From an uncultured Litoreibacter sp. (GTDB lineage Bacteria > Pseudomonadota > Alphaproteobacteria > Rhodobacterales > Rhodobacteraceae), in the NCBI GenBank assembly GCA_947493265.1, contig CANLQL010000003.1, forward strand, positions 434,001 to 498,000: DNA of 64,000 bases, written 5' to 3'. A program made the translations under genes and the position numbers. Below, piece by piece: positions 1-9,685 of this stretch (positions within the stretch are counted from its first letter, which is position 1; the number at the start of each line of letters is the position of its first letter). Below the pieces are notes generated by a model that was not told the origin of the DNA, made no database searches, and saw only the letters and a list, made by a program, of their open reading frames with translations.

Positions 1-567
1 GTCGACTTTTCTGTGGAAGCTGATCGCGACATCAATCCCGATGCCGTATTCAAAATCACTGGTGTCGACTGGGCCAGCCCAACGGAGATCGCGGGCCGGG
101 TTGATCCCCGGCAATTGGACGCGGCCGTATTGAAGCTGGAACCGGTCGCCGGGCGGCCCTTCCCTGCCCCACTGGCCTTGACCGACACCGCCAACGAAAC
201 GGTGGTGACGGATGCCGGTTGGTTCTTCAATGTAGGCCACCCTGGTCAGCCGTTTGGATCCTGGCTTGTCGACACGGAAGATGGTGACAGCGAAACGATT
301 TCGAAAGCGCTTCTTTTTGCGCTGATCGGAGACAGGTTCGGGGTCAAGCGATTGTCACCGGGTTGGATCGATTTCAAACCCGGCAAATTTCCAAACGACG
401 ATGACGCGCATGTCTTTACCCATGACGCAACCACGCTGGGGGGATCTTCAGGTTCGGCCATACTCAGCACGGCGCCTGGGCCATCCATTTGCGGCCTTCA
501 TTTCGCAGGCTTGTTCGGGACGCGCAATTACGCGCATTTCATCCCGGCGATCCGCAACAATTGGTAA
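1..567 (+). CDS. Trypsin-like serine protease, C-terminal part (gene starts before the window)
   Basis: The reading frame is open from base 1, so the gene begins upstream and only about 188 codons are visible. A GTG at base 13 is an in-frame codon, not a convincing start. The visible part has the second half of a chymotrypsin-fold or V8-like peptidase: an L-D-A-A-V-L-K-L stretch near bases 112-136, where the catalytic Asp is expected, and G-G-S-S-G-S-A near bases 439-459, with the nucleophile Ser inside the G-x-S-G element. The catalytic His would lie before the window. Its N-terminal targeting cannot be judged. It is followed after 86 bp by a haem peroxidase gene on the same strand and may share an operon with it. 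Substrate unknown. Confidence 0.75.
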   Translation, partial: VDFSVEADRDINPDAVFKITGVDWASPTEIAGRVDPRQLDAAVLKLEPVAGRPFPAPLALTDTANETVVTDAGWFFNVGHPGQPFGSWLVDTEDGDSETISKALLFALIGDRFGVKRLSPGWIDFKPGKFPNDDDAHVFTHDATTLGGSSGSAILSTAPGPSICGLHFAGLFGTRNYAHFIPAIRNNW

Positions 568-653
568 TTTTTCAAGCCGCCGGAAACGGAGGACAGGCGG
601 CGATCTAGCTAGAACAATTTTCGTTCCAAATCAGCTACTTTAGGAGAACTCAC

Positions 654-2552
654 ATGTTATTTTCACTTGGACATGGCCAGCATATTATTCTGCCAGCAGA
701 CGGCCAAACCGAAAGTGGGACACTTCCCGGAGCCGCCAGACATTTGTCTGCTGTCGCACCCGGCGCAAAGATGGGCAAGATCGCCACAGACGGGGTCGAG
801 GCCGGATTGTCAGGCAGCGACGCACAAAGCTTCGGGTATATGTTTCCAGACGCCGAAGGCGCTGTGGGCAGCGATCCTGCCACGGTTAACGCACTGATCG
901 CGCTTGCGGACGCTATGACTGAAGATCCGGGAGACCCAGCGGCTGCAAATTCGTCCATCCCGCCGATCTTCACCTATCTTGGCCAGTTCATTGACCACGA
1001 TATCACCGCCAACACGGACAGGGATGCCCCGCAGCCAAATCCGATTTCCGAGATGACGGGTCCGGTTGTGCCACCCTTGGACCGCGCCGACGTGGTGTCC
1101 AACATCGTGAATTTGCGCAATGGATCACTGCGCCTCGACAGTCTTTACGGTGAGGGTCCGTCTGATACGCCTTTCACGATCAAAGTGCGCAATGCGCTGC
1201 GTGATCCGTCAGATCGCGCCAAAATGCGGCTTGGCACGCTGGCTCCGTCGCCGGGTGACACAATCGCGTTGCCTGCCGATGGCATGGCCGACCTGCCTCG
1301 CCTGGGCGAGATGGTCGATGATCCCGCCTCTGGCCTCAGTGAGGCGGATATAGACGCCCTGCCAGATGGTCCCTTTAAGAACGGGTTCAAGGAAGGCGGT
1401 CAGTTGAAGCGCGCCCGCGCTATGATCGGTGATGGTCGCAATGACGAGAACCTGATCGTGGCGCAAACGCATCTGGCGTTCCTGCGGTTTCACAATGCAA
1501 TTGCAGCCAGTCTGGAAGGCGATATCGCCGATGCAGACGCGCGGTTTGTTGAAGCAAAACGCATCACGACGATGATCTATCAGTGGCTTGTTGTGAATGT
1601 GTACTTGCCGAAGGTTTGCCAACCATCCGTTGTGGACGGGGTCAAAGCTGCCGGTGCGCCGCTTTACAAAGACTTCCGCGCCCGGGTTGCAAGCTCGGCC
1701 GCGGAGTTGCCGCTGTCACTGGAATTTTCTGTCGCGGCGTTCCGCTTTGGCCATTCGATGGTACGGGCGGAATACGACCATAACAGCAATTTCGGTCGCC
1801 CCGGCACGTTGAAATCCCGCGCGAGTTTCCTTGACATGTTCTCCTTCACCGGAGGGGACCAACTGGGCAACGAGTCAATCGGCCGAACCCATGATCGCTT
1901 GCCGTCAAACTGGGTGATCGACTGGGAGCGTTTTGCAAAGGACGTGCCGGATGAGGCCGACCAGCGCGCGCGCAACATTGATACCAAACTGGCCCCGCCT
2001 TTGACCGACATGTTCAAGGAAAGCAACGCCGGTGGTGAATTGCAGCGGATCTTGCGCCATCTGGCAGAACGAAACCTGCGCCGGTCGCACCGGTTGAATA
2101 TCCCGTCCGGACAGGCGGCTGTCGCTGCGGTCAATGCGTTTGATGCGGCCCCCGGCCCGTCGGTCGAGGCCAGCGTGCATCAAGTGTCCTACAAGGATGA
2201 CTGCCCTGAAATGCCGCCCACCGATCCTTCGGAGGGTATTCAGGTTCTGTCAGAGGCCGTTTTGAATGTCGGTGCGGCAGGCCAAGCGCTTAGCGATGGT
2301 GGTATGCTCGCGACGACACCGCTTTGGTACTACTGCCTGCGCGAAGCCGAAGTGACAGCGGGCGACACATTGGGTCCGCTTGGCAGCCGGATTGTCGCCG
2401 AAACGCTGATCGGGTTGGTTGTCGAAGATGACCAGTCCTACTGGCACGAAGGCAGCGGTGGCGGGGTGTGGACCCCGGCAGATGCTCCGGTTGCGGGCAA
2501 CGCCATCACCGACCTGCCAAAAATGATGGCTGCTGCAGGTCTGATGGCCTGA
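654..2552 (+). CDS. Animal-type haem peroxidase family protein
   Basis: This 632-aa protein belongs to the animal peroxidase (An_peroxidase) superfamily, whose members oxidise halides or organic donors with hydrogen peroxide. The distal haem motif L-G-Q-F-I-D-H-D is at residues 109-116 (His115 distal, Asp116 a candidate covalent haem link). A G-D-G-R-N-D-E-N segment followed by F-L-R-F-H-N is at 259-281, and F-R-F-G-H-S near 363-368 supplies the proximal His367. No Sec signal peptide is visible at the N-terminus, so export, if any, would use another route. The ATG is preceded by a TAGGAGAA ribosome site. The gene lies between a serine protease and a papain-like protein on the same strand and ends at a strong terminator. 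Family assignment is firm; the physiological substrate is not known. Confidence 0.88.
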   Translation: MLFSLGHGQHIILPADGQTESGTLPGAARHLSAVAPGAKMGKIATDGVEAGLSGSDAQSFGYMFPDAEGAVGSDPATVNALIALADAMTEDPGDPAAANSSIPPIFTYLGQFIDHDITANTDRDAPQPNPISEMTGPVVPPLDRADVVSNIVNLRNGSLRLDSLYGEGPSDTPFTIKVRNALRDPSDRAKMRLGTLAPSPGDTIALPADGMADLPRLGEMVDDPASGLSEADIDALPDGPFKNGFKEGGQLKRARAMIGDGRNDENLIVAQTHLAFLRFHNAIAASLEGDIADADARFVEAKRITTMIYQWLVVNVYLPKVCQPSVVDGVKAAGAPLYKDFRARVASSAAELPLSLEFSVAAFRFGHSMVRAEYDHNSNFGRPGTLKSRASFLDMFSFTGGDQLGNESIGRTHDRLPSNWVIDWERFAKDVPDEADQRARNIDTKLAPPLTDMFKESNAGGELQRILRHLAERNLRRSHRLNIPSGQAAVAAVNAFDAAPGPSVEASVHQVSYKDDCPEMPPTDPSEGIQVLSEAVLNVGAAGQALSDGGMLATTPLWYYCLREAEVTAGDTLGPLGSRIVAETLIGLVVEDDQSYWHEGSGGGVWTPADAPVAGNAITDLPKMMAAAGLMA

Positions 2553-2572
2553 GCGACAGTTTGCAAAACCTT

Positions 2573-2609
2573 CCCCTCGCCCGCTTTGCTGGCGAGGGGT
2601 GTTCTTTTA
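2573..2609 (+). terminator. Rho-independent terminator after the peroxidase gene
   Basis: A perfect 9-bp stem (CCCCTCGCC at 2573-2581 pairing with GGCGAGGGG at 2591-2599) with a 9-nt loop is followed by a T-rich stretch (TGTTCTTTT). It lies 20 bases after the peroxidase stop and 15 bases before the TTG start of the next gene, so that gene probably has its own promoter or is reached by read-through. Confidence 0.85.
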
Positions 2610-2623
2610 GATAGGATAACGCG

Positions 2624-4498
2624 TTGCCTGAGCCTTCAACACTCACTGCCTCCGGAGAGGACCGCAAACTGGTTGTTTTGCCGGACGTCATCGACCTGCG
2701 GGACCGCACATATGTTCCATCACTCGTGCCGCTGCACCACGAAACAATCCCGGCTGTGGGTGAACTGACAATTCGCGATCAACATGATGAGGGGTCTTGC
2801 ACAGGCTTTGCCTTGGCAGCCGTGATTGACCGACAATGCAGGCTTGGCAACCGCCCCGGTGATGTCAGCACCCGCATGCTGTTTGAAATGGCCAAACTGC
2901 ATGATGATTTGCCTGATGAGACGACGCGCGGTTCCACCCTGCGCGGGGCGTTGAAGGGCTTTTTTCACAACGGCGTCTGTGATGAAGCATCGGCCCCTTA
3001 TACGCTGCCCCCCGGCTCCCCACCTTGGGAATTGCAGGTCGAAACGGCGCGCAAAGCCCGGGAAGTCACGCTAGGGGCCTATTTCCGTCTCAACCATGAA
3101 ATAAACGACTATCACACCGCCATTAATGAGGCCGGGGCCGTACTGGCGTCGGGTAAAATTCATTCTGGCTGGGCCAATCCCAAAAATGGCGAGATTAAAC
3201 GCTCCTCCCGTCATGAGGGCCGACACGCCTTTGCCATCGTGGGCTACACCCAAGAAGGGTTCGTGGTGCAGAATTCGTGGGGTGTTCACTGGGGCGGATT
3301 TAAAGGTCTGAAGGGCGTTGCCCTCTGGCGCTATGAGGATTGGTTCGAAAACGTCGAAGATGCGTGGGTCATGCGGTTGGCGGTTTCTGCCCCATCTGCA
3401 TTTGACGTGAAGTTTGCCCGCAACCATTCCATCTTCCGAGATCCCAAAGCAGCGCAGGAAGCGTTCGCCCCGCGACGCCTGGATATCAACGGGCATTACC
3501 TGCATCTGGATGACGGAAATTTCGTAACCCGTGGGAAATACACGCAAACCATGGGCTCGGTTGAGGCGACGGCGGGTCTGATCAACAAGGGCACGCGGGG
3601 CGAAGAAGGGGCGCAAGCCTTTAAGCATTTTCTGTTCTTTGGCCATGGGGCGCTGAACAACAACACCGCAATTGCCAAGCGCGTCAAAGCATGGCGCGAC
3701 GTCTACAAAGCCAACGGCATATACCCCATGCACATCATGTGGGAGACGGGATTTAACAACGAAATCGTCGATGTCGTGCAGGATTTACTGTTTAAAACTG
3801 AAGAACGAATGGGCAAAGGGACTGAACATTTGGATGCCCGCCTCGAAGAACTTGCTGGCCCCTTAGGCCGCAAGTTATGGCGCGATCTGAAAACCACTTC
3901 CGGTCTGACGTTCGATCCAAAACGCGATGGCGGCATCGCTTTGCGCAAATTGCTGGTCGCAGCACAACAGAATCCCAAGGTGAAAATTCACTTCGCCAGT
4001 GCAAGCGCCGGGGTTTTCTTGCTGGCGGAGCTTGCCGATGTCATGGCCGAATTGGGCATCCCCTTGGAAAGTGTCAGCCTGATGGCCCCCGCCTGTAGCG
4101 TGCCACACTACAACGCGCGAATCCGACCCCACCTTGGCAAGACGATCCGCAAGTTGAACCAATACAGTCTGATTGATCGGCGTGAGAAATCTGACACGTT
4201 GAACATCTACAACAAATCCCTCTTGTGCCTCGTCTCAAACGCGCTGGAAGACAACGGCGAACGGGACCTACTGGGTATGGAAACCTGTATTCAAGAGTTT
4301 GGCAAACCGGGTCTGGCGGCGTTACCCAAAGAACATCAGGTCTTATTTGCGGGGCGTGACAAGGACCGGACGAACAGCACCGCCCATCGCGGATTTGACC
4401 GTGATCTCAAGACGATGAACGACATTCTTGGTACAATTCTTGGGAAACGGCCCAAATCATCGCTCAGCTTTTCGGCGGCACATCTGAACGGATACTGA
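2624..4498 (+). CDS. Papain-like (C1) cysteine peptidase fused to a probable alpha/beta hydrolase domain
   Basis: The 624-aa product has two recognisable parts. Residues about 20-255 form a C1 (papain) domain: D-Q-H-D-E-G-S-C-T-G-F holds the oxyanion Gln and nucleophile Cys59, G-R-H-A-F-A-I-V-G-Y holds His201, and Q-N-S-W-G holds Asn217. Residues about 330-600 resemble an alpha/beta hydrolase: a G-H-G element near 340, a nucleophile-elbow-like S-A-S-A-G at 459-463 (Ser461), a possible acid in Y-S-L-I-D and a possible His in N-S-T-A-H-R-G-F. The first Gly of the usual G-x-S-x-G is Ser here, so this second domain is less certain. No signal peptide is seen. The start is a TTG at 2624; the N-terminus could be slightly different. 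Function of the fusion is unknown. Confidence 0.78.
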   Translation: MPEPSTLTASGEDRKLVVLPDVIDLRDRTYVPSLVPLHHETIPAVGELTIRDQHDEGSCTGFALAAVIDRQCRLGNRPGDVSTRMLFEMAKLHDDLPDETTRGSTLRGALKGFFHNGVCDEASAPYTLPPGSPPWELQVETARKAREVTLGAYFRLNHEINDYHTAINEAGAVLASGKIHSGWANPKNGEIKRSSRHEGRHAFAIVGYTQEGFVVQNSWGVHWGGFKGLKGVALWRYEDWFENVEDAWVMRLAVSAPSAFDVKFARNHSIFRDPKAAQEAFAPRRLDINGHYLHLDDGNFVTRGKYTQTMGSVEATAGLINKGTRGEEGAQAFKHFLFFGHGALNNNTAIAKRVKAWRDVYKANGIYPMHIMWETGFNNEIVDVVQDLLFKTEERMGKGTEHLDARLEELAGPLGRKLWRDLKTTSGLTFDPKRDGGIALRKLLVAAQQNPKVKIHFASASAGVFLLAELADVMAELGIPLESVSLMAPACSVPHYNARIRPHLGKTIRKLNQYSLIDRREKSDTLNIYNKSLLCLVSNALEDNGERDLLGMETCIQEFGKPGLAALPKEHQVLFAGRDKDRTNSTAHRGFDRDLKTMNDILGTILGKRPKSSLSFSAAHLNGY

Positions 4499-4519
4499 TG
4501 CAGCCCCAAGGCCGCGGAT

Positions 4520-4945
<426 letters not shown>

Positions 4946-5034
4946 TCACTGATACCCCTCCCCGCGTTTGGGAACAATGCAACCCGTCGAAAACGGGCTC
5001 GCGATCGGCAAAACCACGGGTGTCTGATAACCCG

Positions 5035-6096
5035 TCAACCAGCGAGTTTGCGCATCATCGCTTCAATCGGCCCGCGTTTGAACCACCGCTTCCATATAAG
5101 CGCGTAGAGAGTTGCGAGGCCACAGAATAGCAATGATGCCGAGACGGCCTGCCCAATGGTTTGCCCTCCTAGCATTCTCAATGCTTCCAATGTTCCCATG
5201 CCAACCAGAATATGTGCGATATAAAGCGTCAGCGTTTGGCGTCCTGCCGGAACCACGAGGTCTAACACGCCGATTGCTTTCAGACTGTCTGACAGCAACA
5301 AACAAATCCCAATCACGACGGACGCGGCACCAATCCCAGCAAGTGAATAAAGTGGCATTGGCGGTAGGGGCGATGTCGTGGCCAGCACCGCAAGCTCAGG
5401 ATCAATCGCCGCAAATTGGCTGGCAAGAAGGCTGCTTGAAAGTTCAGCCACTGCAACAGCGGCCCCGCCGAATACGACCATCTTGACCTGGGTTGCACGT
5501 TCCGCCAGCGAAATTCGGCTGAGCGCGATCCCAAACAGCAAGAAGCCCAACCACGGGACAACCGGATGCCAGCCGTTGAAAAATAAGTTCCGAACAAAGC
5601 CTGCCGGCGTCCAGATATCTGAATAGGTGTAAGTCTCCCAATTCCATCCCGCGTCATAGTTAAGCGACAGGACCATCCCGACAAAGGCGAAGTTCAATGC
5701 GATGATTATTGCAATCAATCCGGGTATGCGCAGCGGCAAGAGCAAAACACCGAAAAGGAAATAGAACGCATAGTAATGCAGGATGTCTGCGTCAAAGATC
5801 GTCATGTTCAGAAGGCCAATTGCCAGCAGAAATATCGCCCGTTTGATCGTTACAGCGATGGTTTGGCCCATCCTTTTTGCACCGGCCAATCCCAATCCGA
5901 TTCCTGCCAACACGACAAATGTTGCAGCCGCGCGCCCCTCAAGCGCGGAAGTCAGAGAATGAAGCCCACCTGCCCCCTCTTCGGCCCCCATCGCTATCTT
6001 GAAGTTGACAATGACCATCCCGACAAACGCCAAATATCGCGCCAGATCGAGGCCTTCCAGCCGAAGGCTTTTCGGGATTTTTGGGGATTGCTCCAT
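5035..6096 (-). CDS. DUF418-like multipass membrane protein
   Basis: The 353-aa product begins with a short cytoplasmic tail and then S-L-R-L-E-G-L-D-L-A-R-Y-L-A-F-V-G-M, the 'R-x-x-x-x-D-x-x-R' type opening of the DUF418/DUF1624 group of membrane proteins related to membrane acyltransferases. About ten hydrophobic segments follow, and the C-terminal part (T-L-Y-I-A-H near residue 295) matches the conserved end of the family. The frame is open further upstream to 6210, but those 38 residues are Cys-rich and unlike a membrane protein N-terminus, so the ATG at 6096 is chosen. Function is unknown; it stands alone on its strand. Confidence 0.75.
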   Translation of the reverse strand: MEQSPKIPKSLRLEGLDLARYLAFVGMVIVNFKIAMGAEEGAGGLHSLTSALEGRAAATFVVLAGIGLGLAGAKRMGQTIAVTIKRAIFLLAIGLLNMTIFDADILHYYAFYFLFGVLLLPLRIPGLIAIIIALNFAFVGMVLSLNYDAGWNWETYTYSDIWTPAGFVRNLFFNGWHPVVPWLGFLLFGIALSRISLAERATQVKMVVFGGAAVAVAELSSSLLASQFAAIDPELAVLATTSPLPPMPLYSLAGIGAASVVIGICLLLSDSLKAIGVLDLVVPAGRQTLTLYIAHILVGMGTLEALRMLGGQTIGQAVSASLLFCGLATLYALIWKRWFKRGPIEAMMRKLAG

Positions 6097-6248
6097 CTGA
6101 ATACCTGATGTTCTCGCGACACAAAAATCGTGCTTGGTGTTTTCGCCGGACACTAGGATCATGGTGCAAGGTTCACAAGCCGTGCTTGTCGCATTGCAAG
6201 AGCTTCTCACAGAAAAACTAACTGAAATTCTTTAGTGGCTGCGAAGCG

Positions 6249-6872
6249 TTACCCTCTCCGGGTTGCGACGATCCCGCGGCTGGTCCGTGATGGAGGTCCA
6301 GACGGGAACGCGTAGACCTGATCTACGTCAAATCCGGCCTTATCCATAAGGGCTAAAATTTCGTCTTTTTGAAATGTCCGATGACGCCATTGCAACCAAA
6401 TGATTGCATTGCACCAATGCGGTTTGGAGACGACAAGACGCAGCTGCCCGCCCGGAACCAGAAGATCACGCATCTGTCGCAACGCGGTCAACGGATCGGC
6501 GCAATGTTCAATCACATGGGCCGCAAGAACGACATCCGAAGGCTCAAGGTCCGTTTCCCCAAGGAGTGACTGGACCGCCTGGGGGTTAACACCGCGCTTG
6601 TTCAACGCCTCTGTGCCACGTTCGAGCATGACGGGACTTGGCTCAAGCAATATTAACTCGCTTGGCGGACCATGTAGTGCGACCCATGCTTCGGCGAAGG
6701 ACGCTGTCCCCGCACCCACATCAACGACCCGCTTGTTAGGTCCCGCATATCTTGGAGGCGCGGACAAAAAGCCCAGATAGCCATCGTAATACCCAAGGGT
6801 CCGCATCTTGTCGCCCCAACGGGGTGCGGCAACGTCATAGCGTTTTGTCCTGGGGATATCAGTCTCGGCCAT
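6249..6872 (-). CDS. Class I SAM-dependent methyltransferase
   Basis: The 207-aa protein has the Rossmann-fold methyltransferase pattern: motif I R-V-V-D-V-G-A-G-T-A-S-F near residue 45, an acidic end of strand 2 at E-L-I-L-L-E-P-S, D-V-V-L-A-A-H-V-I-E-H for motif II/III, and G-G-Q-L-R-L-V-V. The pattern matches methyltransf_11/25-type small-molecule methyltransferases. Nothing in the neighbours defines the acceptor. The ribosome site is weak. The upstream 247 bases hold no supported gene. Confidence 0.87.
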   Translation of the reverse strand: MAETDIPRTKRYDVAAPRWGDKMRTLGYYDGYLGFLSAPPRYAGPNKRVVDVGAGTASFAEAWVALHGPPSELILLEPSPVMLERGTEALNKRGVNPQAVQSLLGETDLEPSDVVLAAHVIEHCADPLTALRQMRDLLVPGGQLRLVVSKPHWCNAIIWLQWRHRTFQKDEILALMDKAGFDVDQVYAFPSGPPSRTSRGIVATRRG

Positions 6873-7080
6873 ATGGGGAGCCTGCCATCAAAGCGAGGTG
6901 ATTTCCAGCCGAGCCGGAAAAGAAGGTTATTGCGAAAGACGTCGCGACTTTTGCTTTCCGCAAGTTATTAACGCCCAGTTCAATAAAAGTAAGGTGGGAC
7001 GGATCGCTCCACGCGGATGCTTTGAATATCGTTTCTAAAAAATGCCGATCAATCGGGGGCTTGCCACCCGCTAGAAACGT

Positions 7081-7109
7081 CATAGGCCGCGATCAAGTCG
7101 CGGCCTATG
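7081..7109 (-). terminator. Hairpin terminator downstream of the BCCT gene
   Basis: A perfect 12-bp stem (CATAGGCCGCGA at 7081-7092 with TCGCGGCCTATG at 7098-7109) and a 5-nt loop lie 11 bases beyond the BCCT stop codon. The T-rich run is on the + strand side (GTTTTTGCTTTTT); on the - strand it gives an A-rich lead-in and only a short T tract. It may end transcription from either side. Confidence 0.65.
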
Positions 7110-7119
7110 TTTTTGCTTT

Positions 7120-8934
7120 TTAGTCCAGCTTTGCCCTGATGCTATCGCGATAAAGCGCTTTGGTCAGGGAGATCATCATGAACACCATGACAATCGTGAA
7201 CGGCAAGGCCCCGATAATCATCGCATTCTGCAATGCTCCGAATGGATTGGCCTCCGCGCCGCTATTGCCTGCGATGATCAAGGCACCGATAACTGCGGTC
7301 AGGATCAGACCCCAGATGATGCGGTGCTTGATGCCGGTTTCCTGCTTGCCGCCAGACATGATCGTGTTCATCACCAGGATGCCCGAGTCCGCTGATGTGA
7401 CGAGGAACGTCATGATCAGAACCACACACATGATTGTGATGGCAGACAAGAACCCGCCCGAGATCATTTGCTCAAGTGTCGCAAACAATTTCGCCGTGTT
7501 GGTCGCACCGATCAAAGAACCGGCAGCATCGCCGTTCAGTTCCAAGTCAATGGCTGTGCCGCCCAGAATAGTCATCCACAAGAAGCAGACGATTGCTGGT
7601 GCGATGACGCAACCCAAGATGAATTCACGCACTGTGCGGCCCTTGGAGATACGCGCAAGGAACAAGCCAACAAATGGCGAGAACGCGATCCACCATGCCC
7701 AGTAGAACGTGGTCCAACCGGCTTGCCATCCGAACTGGCGGCCTTGTTCACCGGCGGCATAGATCGCCGCGGCATCAAGGCTGGCAGCCGTAGCTGGCAA
7801 TCCTTCTGTGAACCCGGAAAGCGAGCCCCAAGGCGACGTAGCAGACCCGTAGATCGCTGCGACATCTTCTGCAGGCAATGCTTGTGCTGCTTCTGGAATC
7901 GCTGCGGCAAATGCGTCAGCTGTTTGCGGACCGTATGCGCCGAAAGACAGTTCAACAAAGTGCAGGATATAGTCGACCAGACCCGCGCCGAACTTTGTCA
8001 TCGCGAAGAAGAACGAACCGAAGATCACGAAGGTCAGAAGCAAGATCACTGACAAAACCAGGTTGAGGTTTGACAGGTATTTAATCCCACGTCCCACACC
8101 TGACACGGCGGACAGGATCGACAAGCCCATAATCACCAGCAGCGCTGAAATCAGCCCGACTGTGCTTGGCTTAGGCGCTTCTGCATCGCCATTCATCAAC
8201 CACTCCATGCCGGAGACCGCGTAGACCCCGTCAACGAACTGGCTAACACCGAAGCCGATGGTGACAGACACACCAAGGATCGTTGCCACAACGCCAAGCA
8301 CGTCAACCAGATGGCCCAAAAAGCCATTTGCGGTTTTGCCCAGCAAAGGTGTCAACGCTGACCGGATCGTCAGCGGCATTTCACGGGTGTAGGCATAGTA
8401 CGCCAGCGACAACCCTGTTAGCACATAGATGGCCCAGGCGTGAAACCCGTAATGCAGGAACGTGTAGCGGTACGCCGACTGCACAGCCTCAGCGGAGTTC
8501 GGCGCAACGTCGCCAGAGATTACGACGGGGTTTGATCCCCAAAGGCCAAGCGGCTCGGCGGTCGCGAAGACCATCAGACCCACACCCAGACCCGCACCGA
8601 ACATCATCGAAAACCACGAGAAGTTCGAAAATTCCGGTACTGTTTCAGCGGTTCCAAGCTTCTTGCTGCCGGTTGCTGGCAGAATGGCCAGTACAAACAG
8701 AAAGAATGCAAATATGCCGACTGATATGATGTAGAAGCTGTTGAAGCCATTCAGCAAGCTGCTGTTAACAGCCGACAGAACGCTGCTGGCATTTCCTGGC
8801 CAGACAAGCGCCCAGACAACCAGCGCGACCATGATCGCCTTACTGATGAGCGCGATGGGAAGGCTGTAGCCCTCGTAAAATCCGGATGGAGCTTTTTCGA
8901 TCTCCAACTCGGTAAATGGTGGTTTAATAGACAT
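7120..8934 (-). CDS. BCCT family transporter (betaine/carnitine/choline type)
   Basis: The 604-aa membrane protein has the full BCCT signature: F-Y-W-A-W-W-I-A-F-S-P-F-V-G-L-F followed by A-R-I-S-K-G-R-T-V-R-E-F in the region of helix 8, a glycine-rich early segment (F-G-A-G-L-G-V-G-L-M), and about twelve membrane spans. BCCT proteins import quaternary ammonium or sulfonium compounds such as glycine betaine, choline, carnitine or DMSP, driven by sodium or protons. It has a GGGGA ribosome site 5 bases before the ATG. It is monocistronic and ends at a hairpin. A second, partial BCCT gene lies at the right edge of the window. The substrate cannot be read from the sequence. Confidence 0.93.
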   Translation of the reverse strand: MSIKPPFTELEIEKAPSGFYEGYSLPIALISKAIMVALVVWALVWPGNASSVLSAVNSSLLNGFNSFYIISVGIFAFFLFVLAILPATGSKKLGTAETVPEFSNFSWFSMMFGAGLGVGLMVFATAEPLGLWGSNPVVISGDVAPNSAEAVQSAYRYTFLHYGFHAWAIYVLTGLSLAYYAYTREMPLTIRSALTPLLGKTANGFLGHLVDVLGVVATILGVSVTIGFGVSQFVDGVYAVSGMEWLMNGDAEAPKPSTVGLISALLVIMGLSILSAVSGVGRGIKYLSNLNLVLSVILLLTFVIFGSFFFAMTKFGAGLVDYILHFVELSFGAYGPQTADAFAAAIPEAAQALPAEDVAAIYGSATSPWGSLSGFTEGLPATAASLDAAAIYAAGEQGRQFGWQAGWTTFYWAWWIAFSPFVGLFLARISKGRTVREFILGCVIAPAIVCFLWMTILGGTAIDLELNGDAAGSLIGATNTAKLFATLEQMISGGFLSAITIMCVVLIMTFLVTSADSGILVMNTIMSGGKQETGIKHRIIWGLILTAVIGALIIAGNSGAEANPFGALQNAMIIGALPFTIVMVFMMISLTKALYRDSIRAKLD

Positions 8935-9034
8935 CTTTTGTCCCCTGTTTCTTTGATTGCGCCGTCGTTCGATTTCTCACAGTCGTTTGACGCATCAACC
9001 GTGAGATTATTTGTTTTCCCTATTCTGTGTTTCC

Positions 9035-9685
9035 CTATTCATTGTCTGACAAACCGGCACCGGCCCCGAGCAGGCGCGACGCCTCAGTTGCGGGCGCGTA
9101 AGTGCGTTGTGCAAACGCGTCCAGTCGTGCCCAAACCTCAGACGCGACAGCGCCGCGCTGGCTTGGACGTTTGGCGGTGTCATTACGATCTGTTGAAAGC
9201 TGGCATGTGAGCTTTGCGGTTTTGCTGACATTGATTTCGTCCTGCGGGTCGTCGACCCAGATCCCATCCCCGTCCGTGTCGATCCGCACGCTTCGGTAAC
9301 GCAGTTGCACAGGTTGATTGAGATGGATCGCGGCCCACGCCGCAAAGGGCAACACCAGCAATGGGTATGACACATCAGCCGCGTTGACCGACGCATCGTC
9401 TGCCAGCTTATCCGCGCAATCGTTCAGTGCGGTGCCGACCGCAAGTGGGCAAAGATCGCCTTCGGGTGCATGCCATTCGCCATCCAGTGAAACAGGTGCG
9501 ACCTGCTCATGAGGCAGCCCGTCATTTTGCGCCAAGACTTTTGAAAACAGCGCAGGCCCTTCCAGATTATGGGAGGCAAGCCAGCGTGTCGCGCGGGCCG
9601 CTTCTTCCGCCATGCCCCAAGACAGGCCCGCCCCACGGGCGGCGCGTTTTGCGTGGGCTTCAATTTCGTTGAGAGAATGGCTCAT
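9035..9685 (-). CDS. DUF3726-like protein of unknown function
   Basis: The 216-aa product has no signal peptide or membrane span of note and resembles the DUF3726 family: S-L-N-E-I-E-A-H-A-K-R-A-A-R-G-A-G at the N-terminus, a W-G-x-A-E-E-A-A region, and a central P-L-L-V-L-P-F-A-A-W. The longer frame reaches 9718, but the ATG at 9685 overlaps the stop of the upstream 567-aa gene as ATGA, so that start is chosen. It is the last gene of the aldehyde dehydrogenase-dipeptidase operon. The biochemical role is not known; translational coupling suggests it works with the 567-aa protein. Confidence 0.7.
   Translation of the reverse strand: MSHSLNEIEAHAKRAARGAGLSWGMAEEAARATRWLASHNLEGPALFSKVLAQNDGLPHEQVAPVSLDGEWHAPEGDLCPLAVGTALNDCADKLADDASVNAADVSYPLLVLPFAAWAAIHLNQPVQLRYRSVRIDTDGDGIWVDDPQDEINVSKTAKLTCQLSTDRNDTAKRPSQRGAVASEVWARLDAFAQRTYAPATEASRLLGAGAGLSDNE

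Noticed and set aside
6859-7083. 74-codon - strand frame between the methyltransferase and the BCCT gene
   Set aside because: It overlaps the methyltransferase start, has no ribosome site and no recognised domain.
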